Assembly: GCA_041666125.1 (NCBI GenBank)
Contig: JBAYHN010000021.1
Span: 1 to 18,962 of the forward strand
DNA length: 18,962 nucleotides
From: JBAYHN01 sp041666125
GTDB taxonomy: Bacteria; Patescibacteriota; Gracilibacteria; UBA1369; UM-FILTER-53-11
Direction of reading: 5' to 3'
Shown: in pieces, positions 1 through 6,823 of the stretch
Layout of the letters: each line of letters starts with the position of its first letter
Position numbering within the stretch: position 1 is the first letter of the stretch
Program-made: the position numbers and the translations under genes
Notes under the pieces: model-generated
What the model saw: the letters and a program-made list of their open reading frames with translations, nothing else
Told to the model about the DNA's origin: nothing
Databases searched by the model: none

Positions 1-2
1 CA

Positions 3-101
3 GCTCTTCCAGAAGATGGACCGGAAATTTTCGGAGTAATAATTGCTTCTTTAGCTGGCAGCGTTGGAGTTAGATTTTTCCGAAGGAAGCGCGGGAAATA
101 A
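3..101 (+). CDS. C-terminal tail of a surface protein with LPxTG-like membrane anchor (partial)
   Basis: The gene enters from the left edge; only its last 32 residues are visible, ending in TAA at 99-101. The tail has the three-part layout of a cell-surface anchor. It begins with a Leu-Pro-Glu-Asp-Gly-Pro-Glu motif, continues with a hydrophobic segment of about 18 residues rich in Gly/Ala/Val/Ile, and ends with a basic cluster (RRKRGK). This resembles the LPxTG sorting signal of Gram-positive wall proteins, but Asp replaces the usual Thr, so sortase cleavage is uncertain and a simple membrane anchor is equally possible. The body of the protein lies outside the window and its function cannot be stated. 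The next gene is yggT on the same strand. Confidence 0.6.
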   Translation, partial: ALPEDGPEIFGVIIASLAGSVGVRFFRRKRGK

Positions 102-169
102 ATATGGAGGGGCGTGAATAAATCCTGTTTTTTACTGTGCCCTTAAGTGTTACAATACTCGTTGATTTT

Positions 170-433
170 ATGGTGCAAGCTTATCTCGCACAATTCATTT
201 CTATTCTCACTCAGTTGCTGATTTTTGCAATCTTTGCGCGAGTTGTTTTGTCTTGGCTTAGGGTTTCTCCGCGCGGTGTTTTATTTTCCATAATTGTTGA
301 GTCCACAGAGCCGATTCTTGGCTTTTTTAGGCGTTTAATTCCACCAATCGGTGGGGTTTTGGATATTTCTCCCATTCTCGCGTTTTTCGTTTTGGATATT
401 CTTAGAAGTATTCTTGTAGGATTTTTAACATGA
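170..433 (+). CDS. yggT: YggT/YlmG-family membrane protein
   Basis: A small hydrophobic protein of 87 residues with two long membrane segments separated by a loop holding the family's proline/glycine-rich signature (LRVSPRG, then EPILGFFRRLIPPIGG, then an Asp-Ile-Ser-Pro stretch). YggT/YlmG proteins are integral membrane proteins found near division or translation genes; their molecular role is poorly defined. The frame is open back to a GTG at 137. I prefer ATG 170 because it places the conserved LSW motif at the usual distance from the N-terminus, and a TACAAT box at 151-156 would start transcription downstream of 137. No Shine-Dalgarno sequence is visible at either start. The stop overlaps the cysS start as ATGA (430-433), implying translational coupling. 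Confidence 0.85.
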   Translation: MVQAYLAQFISILTQLLIFAIFARVVLSWLRVSPRGVLFSIIVESTEPILGFFRRLIPPIGGVLDISPILAFFVLDILRSILVGFLT

Positions 434-1824
434 AGATTTACAACACATTTTCGAAGAAAAAAGAAAAATTTGTGCCAATTAAAAAAGGTGAGGTTTCGAT
501 GTATGTTTGCGGGCCGACTGTGTATGACGTGGCTCATCTTGGTCATGGGCGTGCAGCCGTTTCGATGGATTTAATAAGACGTTATTTGGAATATAAAGGC
601 TTTAAAGTCACATTTGTTAGCAATATTACGGATGTTGATGACAAAATAATTAAGCGTGCAGCACAGGCCGGAATAAGCGAAAAAGAGTTGGCCGAGAAAA
701 TTATTCCGGAATATGAAAAGGATTATGCGGCGCTGAATGTTTTACCTCCGACAAATAGGCCGCTTGCCACGCAGTATATAAAAGAAATGGTTAAGCTTGT
801 GGAAACTTTAATGGAAAAGGGTTTTGCGTACAAAACTTCGGATGGTGTGTATTTTGAAGTCTCCAAGTTTAAAGAATATGGAAAATTGTCCGGGCAAAAA
901 CTCGATGAGCTGCAGTCCGGTGCGCGCATTGCTGTTGATGATAAGAAAAAGAGTCCGTTAGATTTTGCCTTGTGGAAGGCTACAAAAGAAGGAGAACCTT
1001 CGTGGGATGGTCCGCTTGGCGTTTCCGGCAGACCCGGTTGGCATATTGAATGTAGTGCGATGAGCAAAACACTGCTTGGCGAAACTTTTGATATTCATGG
1101 AGGTGGTGCGGATTTGATATTCCCCCACCACGAATGTGAAATTGCGCAGAGTGAAGCGGCAAATGGCAAACAGTTCGTGCGTTTTTGGGTTCACAACGGT
1201 CATGTGATGGTAAATAGCGAAAAAATGTCCAAGTCGCTTGGAAATTTTACGACTTTGCAGGAAATCTTTAAGAAATATAATCCCCTGATTGTGCGATATT
1301 TGCTTATTTCTACGCATTACAGGCAACCGCTCAATTTTACTCCGGAGGTGCTAGATCAGGCTAAAAATTCATTGCAGAGAATTCATGATTTTGCCCGTGG
1401 GTTGAAGAATGGATATGAGAATTTGCCGGAAGAAATTGATGGTAAAAAGAAAACTGTTGATGCAAATCATGAGAAAAAAGATTTTGAAGAGATGATGGAT
1501 AATGATTTTGAAGTTTCCGGAGCTTTATCGATTGTTTTTAATCTTATAAATAGCGTAAATGGTCTCAAGTCGACGGGTAAATTAACAAAAAAAGACGTAG
1601 ACGAAGCTGATAAGTTTTTACAGGACATCGATGCGGTTTTGGGATTGATTTTTGTGAAAGAAAAAGCGCTGCCTGCGGACGTCGAGGCTTTAATAGCCGC
1701 GCGCAACGAAGCCCGCAATAACCGCGAATTTAAGCGCTCGGATGAGATTCGCGCAGAGCTTGAAAGCAAGGGGATAATACTTGAGGACACAAAAAACGGT
1801 ACTACTTGGAAGCATTCACTTTAA
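430..1824 (+). CDS. cysS: cysteinyl-tRNA synthetase
   Basis: Class I aminoacyl-tRNA synthetase that attaches cysteine to tRNA-Cys in the cytoplasm. At 464 residues it has the normal family length. Visible motifs are the HIGH box as HLGH (residues 36-39), the KMSKS box (265-269), and the catalytic zinc ligands Cys27 (in MYVCGPTVYD), Cys208 (HIECSAM), His233 and Cys236/Glu237 (FPHHECE). The TDVDDKI stretch near residue 67 is typical of the family. The C-terminal helical tRNA-binding part ends with the common DEIRAELESKGIILEDT pattern. ATG 430 overlaps the yggT stop, and the next gene starts 3 nt after the stop, so the three genes probably form one transcript. Confidence 0.97.
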   Translation: MKIYNTFSKKKEKFVPIKKGEVSMYVCGPTVYDVAHLGHGRAAVSMDLIRRYLEYKGFKVTFVSNITDVDDKIIKRAAQAGISEKELAEKIIPEYEKDYAALNVLPPTNRPLATQYIKEMVKLVETLMEKGFAYKTSDGVYFEVSKFKEYGKLSGQKLDELQSGARIAVDDKKKSPLDFALWKATKEGEPSWDGPLGVSGRPGWHIECSAMSKTLLGETFDIHGGGADLIFPHHECEIAQSEAANGKQFVRFWVHNGHVMVNSEKMSKSLGNFTTLQEIFKKYNPLIVRYLLISTHYRQPLNFTPEVLDQAKNSLQRIHDFARGLKNGYENLPEEIDGKKKTVDANHEKKDFEEMMDNDFEVSGALSIVFNLINSVNGLKSTGKLTKKDVDEADKFLQDIDAVLGLIFVKEKALPADVEALIAARNEARNNREFKRSDEIRAELESKGIILEDTKNGTTWKHSL

Positions 1825-1827
1825 TTT

Positions 1828-2331
1828 ATGATTAAACAATTTCTAAAGAGAATAATTTTTGACAGGCGTGAAGAAATTCCATTTATGATTTTCTTCTCGT
1901 TTTTGGTCACATTCGCGATTGCTCGTACTGTGTCTTATTCAATTTACTTCGATATAGTTCCGGATTTTTTATTTTTTGTAAAAACAATTTATATAAAAGG
2001 TAATCACATTCATCATTTTAATTTTGGAATAATCCTTATTTCTTTGGCGGGATTTTTTAGTCTAACCGATACTGTGCGCAAACATGTAAGGTCCATTGCG
2101 CTTTTGTATGGCGTAGGATTGGCTTTAATCATGGATGAATTCGGTTTGCTTGTAACTCTAAATCAAGATGTTTATTGGGGCCGCAGAAGTTTTGATGCGA
2201 TTATAATTACCGGATTGATATTGCTGAATATCGTTTATTTTAAAGGTTTCTGGATGGTTATGGGTCGCAGATTTAAAAAGATTTTGAAATTTTTTAAGGG
2301 TTTCAGAAAGGCCTTCGAAATAAAGAAATAG
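1828..2331 (+). CDS. conserved-looking integral membrane protein with HIHHF and DEF motifs
   Basis: A 167-residue protein whose family I do not recognise. It has a short basic N-terminus, about four hydrophobic segments (roughly residues 18-38, 62-80, 88-108 and 124-146) and a strongly basic C-terminal tail (GRRFKKILKFFKGFRK), as expected for a multi-pass inner-membrane protein. Polar residues sit in or beside the membrane segments in a pattern suggesting an active or metal site: a GNHIHHFNFG motif near residues 58-67, a MDEFGL motif near 102-107 and YWGRRSFD near 116-123. The His-rich and acidic motifs could coordinate a metal; this is inference. It starts 3 nt after cysS with no Shine-Dalgarno sequence, so it is probably co-transcribed. 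It converges on murC, and I see no clear terminator in the 10-bp gap. Confidence 0.8.
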   Translation: MIKQFLKRIIFDRREEIPFMIFFSFLVTFAIARTVSYSIYFDIVPDFLFFVKTIYIKGNHIHHFNFGIILISLAGFFSLTDTVRKHVRSIALLYGVGLALIMDEFGLLVTLNQDVYWGRRSFDAIIITGLILLNIVYFKGFWMVMGRRFKKILKFFKGFRKAFEIKK

Positions 2332-2341
2332 GTTTTGAACT

Positions 2342-3721
2342 TTATTGTTTAATTAGGCCATCGGCGATCTGCCAAACGTCTCCGGCGCCCATGGTAATAA
2401 TAACGCCGAAATTATGAGTTTCTTTCTTTGTATATTCTAAAGTTTTTGCCAAGCCGTCCCCAAAAACCGCGATTTTGCGATTTTTGTTAATCTCTTCCAC
2501 AAGGTGCTCGGGCGAAACGGAGGCAACGTCTTTTTCTGAATCTCTAGCTCTGTAAATGTTTGGGATAATCACCTTATCCGCCTGTTCAAAGCAAGTGCCA
2601 AAGTCTTTTAATAGCGATCTGGTGCGGCTGTATTGATGAGGCTGGAAAATAACGCACACTTTTGCCTTTGGAAATTTCTCGCGCACTGCCTCAAGCGTTG
2701 CTCTTATTTCTGTTGGATGATGAGCGTAATCGTCAATTATTACCGTTTTGCCGATGTGCCCTTTGATTTCAAACCTTCTAAATGCTCCACGGTAAGCATT
2801 TAAACTCTTTAAAATGTTTTTAGGTGTAATTCCAAAATGAATTCCAAGTGCTATGGCTGCCAAGGCATTTATCCTATTATGTTCGCCCGGAATTTGCAGA
2901 TCAAATTCACCTATTTTCTGGCCATTATTTATTATCTCATTTTTATTCAAAAAATAGTCTGTTGATGGTTGTGTGTTGCTATATGTAAAAAGATTTGCCC
3001 GATTTAAATGTTTCTTTAACAAGTTTTGCAGCAGCTTATCGCTTGAATCACTATTCAAATTTGCGAACATAAAGCCATCTTTTGGCAGTTTCTGTGCAAA
3101 CTCATCAAATGCGCTCATGTAATCTTCAAAGTTTTTGTAATAATCCAAGTGATCTGGTTCAAGGTTATTTAAAATAATTATTTTTGGCTGATAATTCAAA
3201 AAAGCGCGCATATATTCGCATGCTTCCAGTACGAGGATTTTGCTTTTACCAATGCGAAAATTTGAATTTCCAAGCTCGTGAATTTTTGTGCCAATAATTA
3301 CCGTTGGGTCAAAACCGTTTTCGATCAGCATTTTGGAAACCATTGCAGTTATTGTGGATTTCCCATGTGTGCCACAAATTGCAATTGTATAAAATTTGCG
3401 TGTTAATTCCCCTACTGCCTGCGGATAAGTCAAAATCGGGATTTTTAGTTTGTGAGCCATTTTTATTTCCGGATTTGAGTCCGGAATTGCAAGTGAACGC
3501 ACCACTAAGTCCACATTTTTATCTATATTTTTCTCATTATGGCCAATTAAAACTTTTGCGCCTGCATTCTCTAAATGTTTAGTTAGAGCCGATTCTTCGG
3601 TGTCGCTGCCACTTATTCTTTTCCCACTATTTAAAAGTATCTGGGCAAGTGCGCTTACGCCAATTCCGCCAATCCCTACGAAATGAATTTTCTTACTCTT
3701 CTCTAGGAAATTTGTTTCCAT
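2342..3721 (-). CDS. murC: UDP-N-acetylmuramate--L-alanine ligase
   Basis: Cytoplasmic ATP-dependent Mur ligase that adds L-alanine to UDP-MurNAc, the first peptide step of peptidoglycan precursor synthesis. At 459 residues it is full length. Domain 1 opens with the Rossmann glycine motif GIGGIGVSALAQIL (about 17-30). The central ATPase domain has the P-loop GTHGKST (117-123), an acidic EACEY motif (166-170) and EPDH (188-191). The C-terminal domain has DYAHHPTE (331-338) and FQPHQYSRT. The usual central-domain sequence is nearer EADESD; the CEY variant is also compatible with a Mur-like branch such as Mpl, but the N-terminal Rossmann domain and length favour MurC. A TACAAT box lies 6 nt before the ATG with TTCACT 17 nt further upstream, so the mRNA may be leaderless. 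It diverges from the ZIP transporter. Confidence 0.95.
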   Translation of the reverse strand: METNFLEKSKKIHFVGIGGIGVSALAQILLNSGKRISGSDTEESALTKHLENAGAKVLIGHNEKNIDKNVDLVVRSLAIPDSNPEIKMAHKLKIPILTYPQAVGELTRKFYTIAICGTHGKSTITAMVSKMLIENGFDPTVIIGTKIHELGNSNFRIGKSKILVLEACEYMRAFLNYQPKIIILNNLEPDHLDYYKNFEDYMSAFDEFAQKLPKDGFMFANLNSDSSDKLLQNLLKKHLNRANLFTYSNTQPSTDYFLNKNEIINNGQKIGEFDLQIPGEHNRINALAAIALGIHFGITPKNILKSLNAYRGAFRRFEIKGHIGKTVIIDDYAHHPTEIRATLEAVREKFPKAKVCVIFQPHQYSRTRSLLKDFGTCFEQADKVIIPNIYRARDSEKDVASVSPEHLVEEINKNRKIAVFGDGLAKTLEYTKKETHNFGVIITMGAGDVWQIADGLIKQ

Positions 3722-3751
3722 GTCTATATTGTAATCTGTTATACTGACGGA
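3722..3751. promoter_or_regulatory. compact divergent promoters of murC and the ZIP transporter
   Basis: The 30-bp gap carries a -10-like box for each direction. Minus strand: TACAAT at 3733-3728, 6 nt before the murC ATG, with TTCACT at 3756-3751 (17-nt spacer). Plus strand: TATACT at 3740-3745, 6 nt before the GTG at 3752, with a poor -35 (TTCCAT, 3717-3722). Each promoter's -35 would lie in or at the start of the opposite gene. The geometry puts both transcription starts at or next to the start codons. Confidence 0.55.
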
Positions 3752-4501
3752 GTGAATAGCTTAAGTTTAACAATTATTTATTCGGTAATTGCAGGGTCTG
3801 CCACTTTTGTGGGTCTTTTTCTGGTTTTACGCTTTAAGGAATGGACAAAAAAGCACTCTATCTATCTTATAAGTGCTGCGGCCGGGGTACTCATGACGAC
3901 CGCTTTTTTTCACCTTTTGCCTGAGGCTATAGAGTTGGCGGCAGATTCACTTAGCATGTTTTCGTCGCCTTATTTCTTTGTTTTGCTAGGCTTTGGGGTG
4001 CTTTATATAACTGAGCAAGTGATTGTTATTCATTCCTGCGCCGAAGAAGATTGCGAAAATCACAGCTTTGGTATCATTCCCGCTATTGGAATAGGAATTC
4101 ATTCACTTATGGATGGAGTTGTTATAGGTGTTGGGTTTGAAGTTAGCAATACGATTGGTATTTTGACCGCTATGGCTGTTATTTTGCATGAATTGCCGGA
4201 AGGAATATTTACTTTTGGTATTCTTGTACATTCTCATCTTTCAATTAAAAAATCGATTATTTATACATCTCTTGTTGCCTTGGCAACTCCCGTTGGTGCG
4301 ATAATTTCTTATTTTGCGATCAAGAGCATCGAACCACTATTCCTTGGTAATATGCTCGCGTTTGCAGCAGGAACCTTCATTTATATTGCAGCATCGGATT
4401 TGATTCCACAAACTCATAAAGTTTCAAGAAAGGCCAATGTCCCATTCGTATTGGCCGGAAGCGTTTTTATAATGATTATTGCAACCTTTTTGGGGCATTA
4501 A
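3752..4501 (+). CDS. ZIP-family divalent metal transporter
   Basis: A 249-residue polytopic membrane protein of the ZIP (Zrt/Irt-like) family, which imports Zn2+, Fe2+ or similar cations. About eight hydrophobic segments are visible. The family's metal-site helices are present: HSLMDGVVIG (His117, Asp121) and ILHELPEG (His146, Glu147, Pro149, Glu150), plus HLLPEA at 54-59. The loop after residue 92 (HSCAEEDCENH) is rich in His, Cys and acidic residues, as in the variable metal-binding loop. The start is GTG at 3752; a GGAG lies immediately before it, too close for a normal Shine-Dalgarno. The next gene starts 1 nt after the stop. Metal specificity cannot be read from the sequence. Confidence 0.9.
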   Translation: MNSLSLTIIYSVIAGSATFVGLFLVLRFKEWTKKHSIYLISAAAGVLMTTAFFHLLPEAIELAADSLSMFSSPYFFVLLGFGVLYITEQVIVIHSCAEEDCENHSFGIIPAIGIGIHSLMDGVVIGVGFEVSNTIGILTAMAVILHELPEGIFTFGILVHSHLSIKKSIIYTSLVALATPVGAIISYFAIKSIEPLFLGNMLAFAAGTFIYIAASDLIPQTHKVSRKANVPFVLAGSVFIMIIATFLGH

Positions 4502-4502
4502 T

Positions 4503-4913
4503 ATGATGAACGGTCCACATATTTCGCGCACAACTAAGTTTGTATTAATAGCAGAATTTATTCTTTTGTCTTATATGCTGTATGTGTTAAGCACGTCACT
4601 TTATAAGAGTTATCAGGTGGATAAATTCATAGCAACCGCCGAAGAGGAAAATGTAAAACTGGAACACTCAAATTCACTTTTGATTGAGGATTATGAGTAC
4701 TACAGGTCTGATGCTTATAAGGAAAAAATAGCCAAGCAGAATTTTGGGCTAATCCGTCCTGGCGAGGAAGTTATAATTCTTGCGAAGGACACTACCAGCA
4801 TTTTTTCTCCCGAACAAAAAGCCGATGAAATTTCCAAGCAGTATTACAGCGGCATGAGCAATGCTCACAAGTGGTTTTTGTTTTTCTTTGATAAGGAAAG
4901 GTTCTCGAATTAA
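4503..4913 (+). CDS. FtsB/DivIC-like septum formation initiator
   Basis: A 136-residue bitopic membrane protein: a short cytoplasmic N-terminus, one transmembrane helix (about 14-36), a coiled coil (about 40-72) and a C-terminal stretch matching the FtsB/DivIC pattern (YKEKIAKQNFGLIRPGEEVI). FtsB/DivIC proteins sit in the divisome and bridge FtsL and FtsQ. The acidic charge around 45-65 and the YYRSDAYKEKIAKQ motif support the call; the last 40 residues after the motif are unassigned. The frame is open back to a TTG at 4479 inside the ZIP gene, but ATG 4503 follows a TTGGGG (4489-4494) that could serve as a ribosome site and avoids the overlap. It is probably co-transcribed with the ZIP gene. 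Confidence 0.75.
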   Translation: MMNGPHISRTTKFVLIAEFILLSYMLYVLSTSLYKSYQVDKFIATAEEENVKLEHSNSLLIEDYEYYRSDAYKEKIAKQNFGLIRPGEEVIILAKDTTSIFSPEQKADEISKQYYSGMSNAHKWFLFFFDKERFSN

Positions 4914-4917
4914 AATT

Positions 4918-4994
4918 TGGTGTCAGAGGCCGGGATCGAACCGGCGACCTTGGGCTTATGAGTCCCACGCTCTAACCAGCTGAGCTACTCTGAC
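4918..4994 (-). tRNA. tRNA-Met (CAT), elongator type
   Basis: A full cloverleaf on the minus strand with an encoded CCA end (4918-4920). Acceptor strands GTCAGAG/CTCTGAC pair over 7 bp. The D-arm is GCTC...GAGC, the anticodon loop CTCATAA (CAT at 4958-4960), and the T-arm GCCGG-TTCGATC-CCGGC. The anticodon stem is TGGGA/GCCCA, leaving an A-G mismatch at 31:39. CAT could also be read as tRNA-Ile2 after lysidine modification; the overall sequence looks more like elongator Met, but this is not decided here. The gene converges with the FtsB-like gene 4 bp away. Confidence 0.93.
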
Positions 4995-5059
4995 AAATGC
5001 CTGGCCCATTATACCTTAAATGTTTTTACTTTGACCATATTTTAATATAAACTCCTATT
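4995..5059. promoter_or_regulatory. divergent promoter region between the two tRNAs
   Basis: On the minus strand a perfect TATAAT (5013-5008) lies 13 nt upstream of the mature tRNA-Met 5' end, giving a leader of about 7 nt. On the plus strand TATAAA (5046-5051) precedes the initiator tRNA by 8 nt. Neither has a good -35 at 17 nt, although TTGACC occurs at 5031-5036. Confidence 0.5.
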
Positions 5060-5134
5060 TGCGGGGTGGAGCAGAGGCAGCTCGCAAGGCTCATAACCTT
5101 GAGGCCGTGGGTTCGAGTCCCACCCCCGCAACCA
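5060..5134 (+). tRNA. initiator tRNA-fMet (CAT)
   Basis: The cloverleaf closely follows bacterial initiators: acceptor TGCGGGG/CCCCGCA, anticodon arm CAAGG-CTCATAA-CCTTG (CAT at 5092-5094), T-arm GTGGG-TTCGAGT-CCCAC, discriminator A and encoded CCA (5132-5134). Two details are notable. Position 1:72 reads T-A rather than the usual unpaired C-A. The three G-C pairs at the base of the anticodon loop are reduced to two because 29:41 is A-T. A lipoprotein gene starts 21 nt downstream on the same strand. Confidence 0.95.
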
Positions 5135-5155
5135 AGAATTTAACCCCAAAATTAT

Positions 5156-5926
5156 ATGAAGAAAGTGTTTCTGTTCGTGTTTTTGTTGTTACTTGCCGGA
5201 TGTGCGCAGACAGTTACTCCCTCTACCACTACAACCACAACTACAACTACAACTACCGTACCTGTAGCTGATCAGCTCACGCAATCGGAAAACAACCAAC
5301 CCGAAAAAGTTATTGATCTAAACATTTATAAAAAGTGGAAGTTACCACAACGCGTAGTTAGTGCTAATCAGTCATATTTTAAGGACTCGGGAGTAAGTGA
5401 CTGCATCGGACTTGAAAATGGTTTTGTTGATGGTGGAGATTTGTTAAGTACCTTAATAATTGACTCTGATGCAAGGAAGCTAATGAATTTGAAGGCTTAT
5501 TCAAGCGAATATGTGCTTAAACTGGAGAATGCAGTAGTTAAAGCGACTCATGAAAAATATAGTTCTGATTTATATGCGTTTAGCGTCTGTCATTTGAGCG
5601 ACAATGTGGACATCGTTGCAGGAATTTTGTGGCCAACGGGCAAATCTTCTACAGATTCCAGTTTTGGTGAAAGAAAAATTTTGGTTCTTGTAAATAATTC
5701 TTCGCCGGTCTTTTTTGAAAATGTTTCAACACTTAACAAGACCGCTACCGGTGCGGGAGTTATGCCATGTAGCGCGACGCTTAGTGCTAATCAAAATGTT
5801 TTATGGAGTTGCTTCACAGGGCTCCACTTTAATGGAAGTCAGGTTGATGGCTCAAAGATGACTGAATGGACATTATCTCTTATTGGGGGAATCCCGTTGA
5901 AAAGAGATTATGTTGATTGGAATTAA
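5156..5926 (+). CDS. putative lipoprotein with poly-Thr linker
   Basis: A 256-residue protein of unrecognised family. The N-terminus is a lipoprotein signal: basic MKK, a hydrophobic FLFVFLLLL core, and the lipobox LAGC with Cys16 as the lipidation site. A run of 11 threonines (about 24-34) then tethers the folded part, suggesting export and anchoring on the outer face of the cytoplasmic membrane. The mature domain (about 55-256) has several cysteines (CIGLEN, SVCHLS, MPCSAT, LWSCFTG) that could form disulfides outside the cell. It starts 21 nt after the initiator tRNA with no Shine-Dalgarno sequence; I found no separate promoter, so it may be transcribed together with the tRNA. It converges with ruvX 13 bp away. 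Confidence 0.8.
   Translation: MKKVFLFVFLLLLAGCAQTVTPSTTTTTTTTTTTVPVADQLTQSENNQPEKVIDLNIYKKWKLPQRVVSANQSYFKDSGVSDCIGLENGFVDGGDLLSTLIIDSDARKLMNLKAYSSEYVLKLENAVVKATHEKYSSDLYAFSVCHLSDNVDIVAGILWPTGKSSTDSSFGERKILVLVNNSSPVFFENVSTLNKTATGAGVMPCSATLSANQNVLWSCFTGLHFNGSQVDGSKMTEWTLSLIGGIPLKRDYVDWN
5229..5256 (+). repeat. CTACAA hexanucleotide microsatellite in lipoprotein linker
   Basis: About 4.7 copies of a CTACAA unit (the second copy is CCACAA). It encodes most of the poly-Thr linker. The tract could vary in length by slippage in steps of two codons without changing frame. Confidence 0.75.
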
Positions 5927-5939
5927 ATCAGCATGCGTA

Positions 5940-6344
5940 TTAACGCGACTCAATATATCTCTGCAGAATGATCAGCGCAGCAATGGCGTCATCTCCACCT
6001 TTTTTGCGTCTGTCCGCACGGAAAGGAATTTTAGAAAGCGCTTCTTGAGTACTTCCAAATTCATCCACATACGATATTGGCAGCATAAAGAGCCGCGCCA
6101 ATTTTTCGCCTAACTTTCTTATTTTTAACGAACCTCCGGTCTCTTCATTGTCTTCGCCAAGAGGAACCCCTATAACAATTAAAGAAATCCCCTCTTCTTT
6201 TACTATTTTTCTGAGTCGTTCGATAATTTTATTTTGCGAAACAACCAAAATGCTTTCCCTCGGGAAAGCCATTTGTTGTGATTCGTCACTCACGGCATAA
6301 CCAACCCGTTTTGAGCCGATATCAAGAGCAAGAATTTTTCCCAT
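5940..6344 (-). CDS. ruvX: RuvX/YqgF-family RNase H-fold nuclease
   Basis: A 134-residue cytoplasmic protein of the YqgF/RuvX family (RNase H-like fold). Family members act as putative Holliday-junction resolvases and in pre-16S rRNA 5'-end maturation. The four acidic motif regions are present: ALDIGSKRVGYAVSD at the N-terminus (Asp8), VIGVPLGEDNEETG (about 57-70), VDEFGSTQEA (about 92-101) and the C-terminal GGDDAIAALIIL (Asp117, Asp118). It is the last gene of the long minus-strand block and starts 4 nt after the rplI stop with no Shine-Dalgarno sequence. The lipoprotein gene converges on it from the other side, and I see no hairpin terminator in the 13-bp gap. Confidence 0.93.
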   Translation of the reverse strand: MGKILALDIGSKRVGYAVSDESQQMAFPRESILVVSQNKIIERLRKIVKEEGISLIVIGVPLGEDNEETGGSLKIRKLGEKLARLFMLPISYVDEFGSTQEALSKIPFRADRRKKGGDDAIAALIILQRYIESR

Positions 6345-6348
6345 AGCT

Positions 6349-6798
6349 TTATTTGCGTTCTACCACTTCGATTTGCAAACCGGTTTCTACTCCTTCGCCA
6401 AGGCTTATCTTAATGTCGTATGTTCCAACCGCCTTGATCTGTTTTGGAATAATAATCGCTTCGGCTGGTATTTCTACATTGAATTGAGCCTTTACTGCAT
6501 TAGCAATGTCTCCGCCTTTAACACCTCCGTAAAGAGTGCCTTGCTTTGTAATTTTCTTCTCTACCTTAACTTTAATGCCCTCAAATCTGCGTTTCATCTC
6601 TTCCAATTGGCCTTTTAATTGTTCTTTTTCAATCAACATCTGCTTGCGTTTTTCTTCCCAAATTTTAACAACAGCCTCAGTTGCAATTACTGCCTTTTTT
6701 CGTGGTTGCAAAAAATTGCGGAAATATCCGTCTTTCACATTTTTTGTTTCGCCTTTAGCGGCAACTCCTTGTACTGAATCTAAAAATATTACTTTCAT
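6349..6798 (-). CDS. rplI: 50S ribosomal protein bL9
   Basis: A 149-residue protein, the normal bL9 length. The N-terminal domain has the family signature GVAAKGETKNVKDGYFRNFLQPRKKAV (about 11-37) that binds 23S rRNA. A long charged connecting helix (about 46-78, EEKRKQMLIEKEQ and onward) leads to the C-terminal domain (YGGVKGGDIANAVK, then IPKQIKAVGTYDIKISL). bL9 reaches between ribosomes and affects frame maintenance. Several CPR lineages are known to have lost bL9, so its presence may help place this genome. It lies between the peptide-binding protein (25 nt upstream) and ruvX (4 nt downstream) and is probably co-transcribed. Confidence 0.97.
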   Translation of the reverse strand: MKVIFLDSVQGVAAKGETKNVKDGYFRNFLQPRKKAVIATEAVVKIWEEKRKQMLIEKEQLKGQLEEMKRRFEGIKVKVEKKITKQGTLYGGVKGGDIANAVKAQFNVEIPAEAIIIPKQIKAVGTYDIKISLGEGVETGLQIEVVERK

Positions 6799-6823
6799 AT
6801 TGTTGATGTTATGGATTTGATTA

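Noticed and set aside
430..433. UGA recoded to Gly as in Gracilibacteria/SR1
   Set aside because: UGA ends yggT and the coiled-coil gene in ATGA overlaps, and well-aligned proteins contain no internal UGA.
211..546. Open frame on the minus strand across yggT/cysS
   Set aside because: It lies antisense to two well-supported overlapping genes and shows no recognisable motif.
5059..5271. Plus-strand frame spanning the initiator tRNA and the lipoprotein start
   Set aside because: It reads through the tRNA gene and is out of frame with the signal peptide of the lipoprotein.
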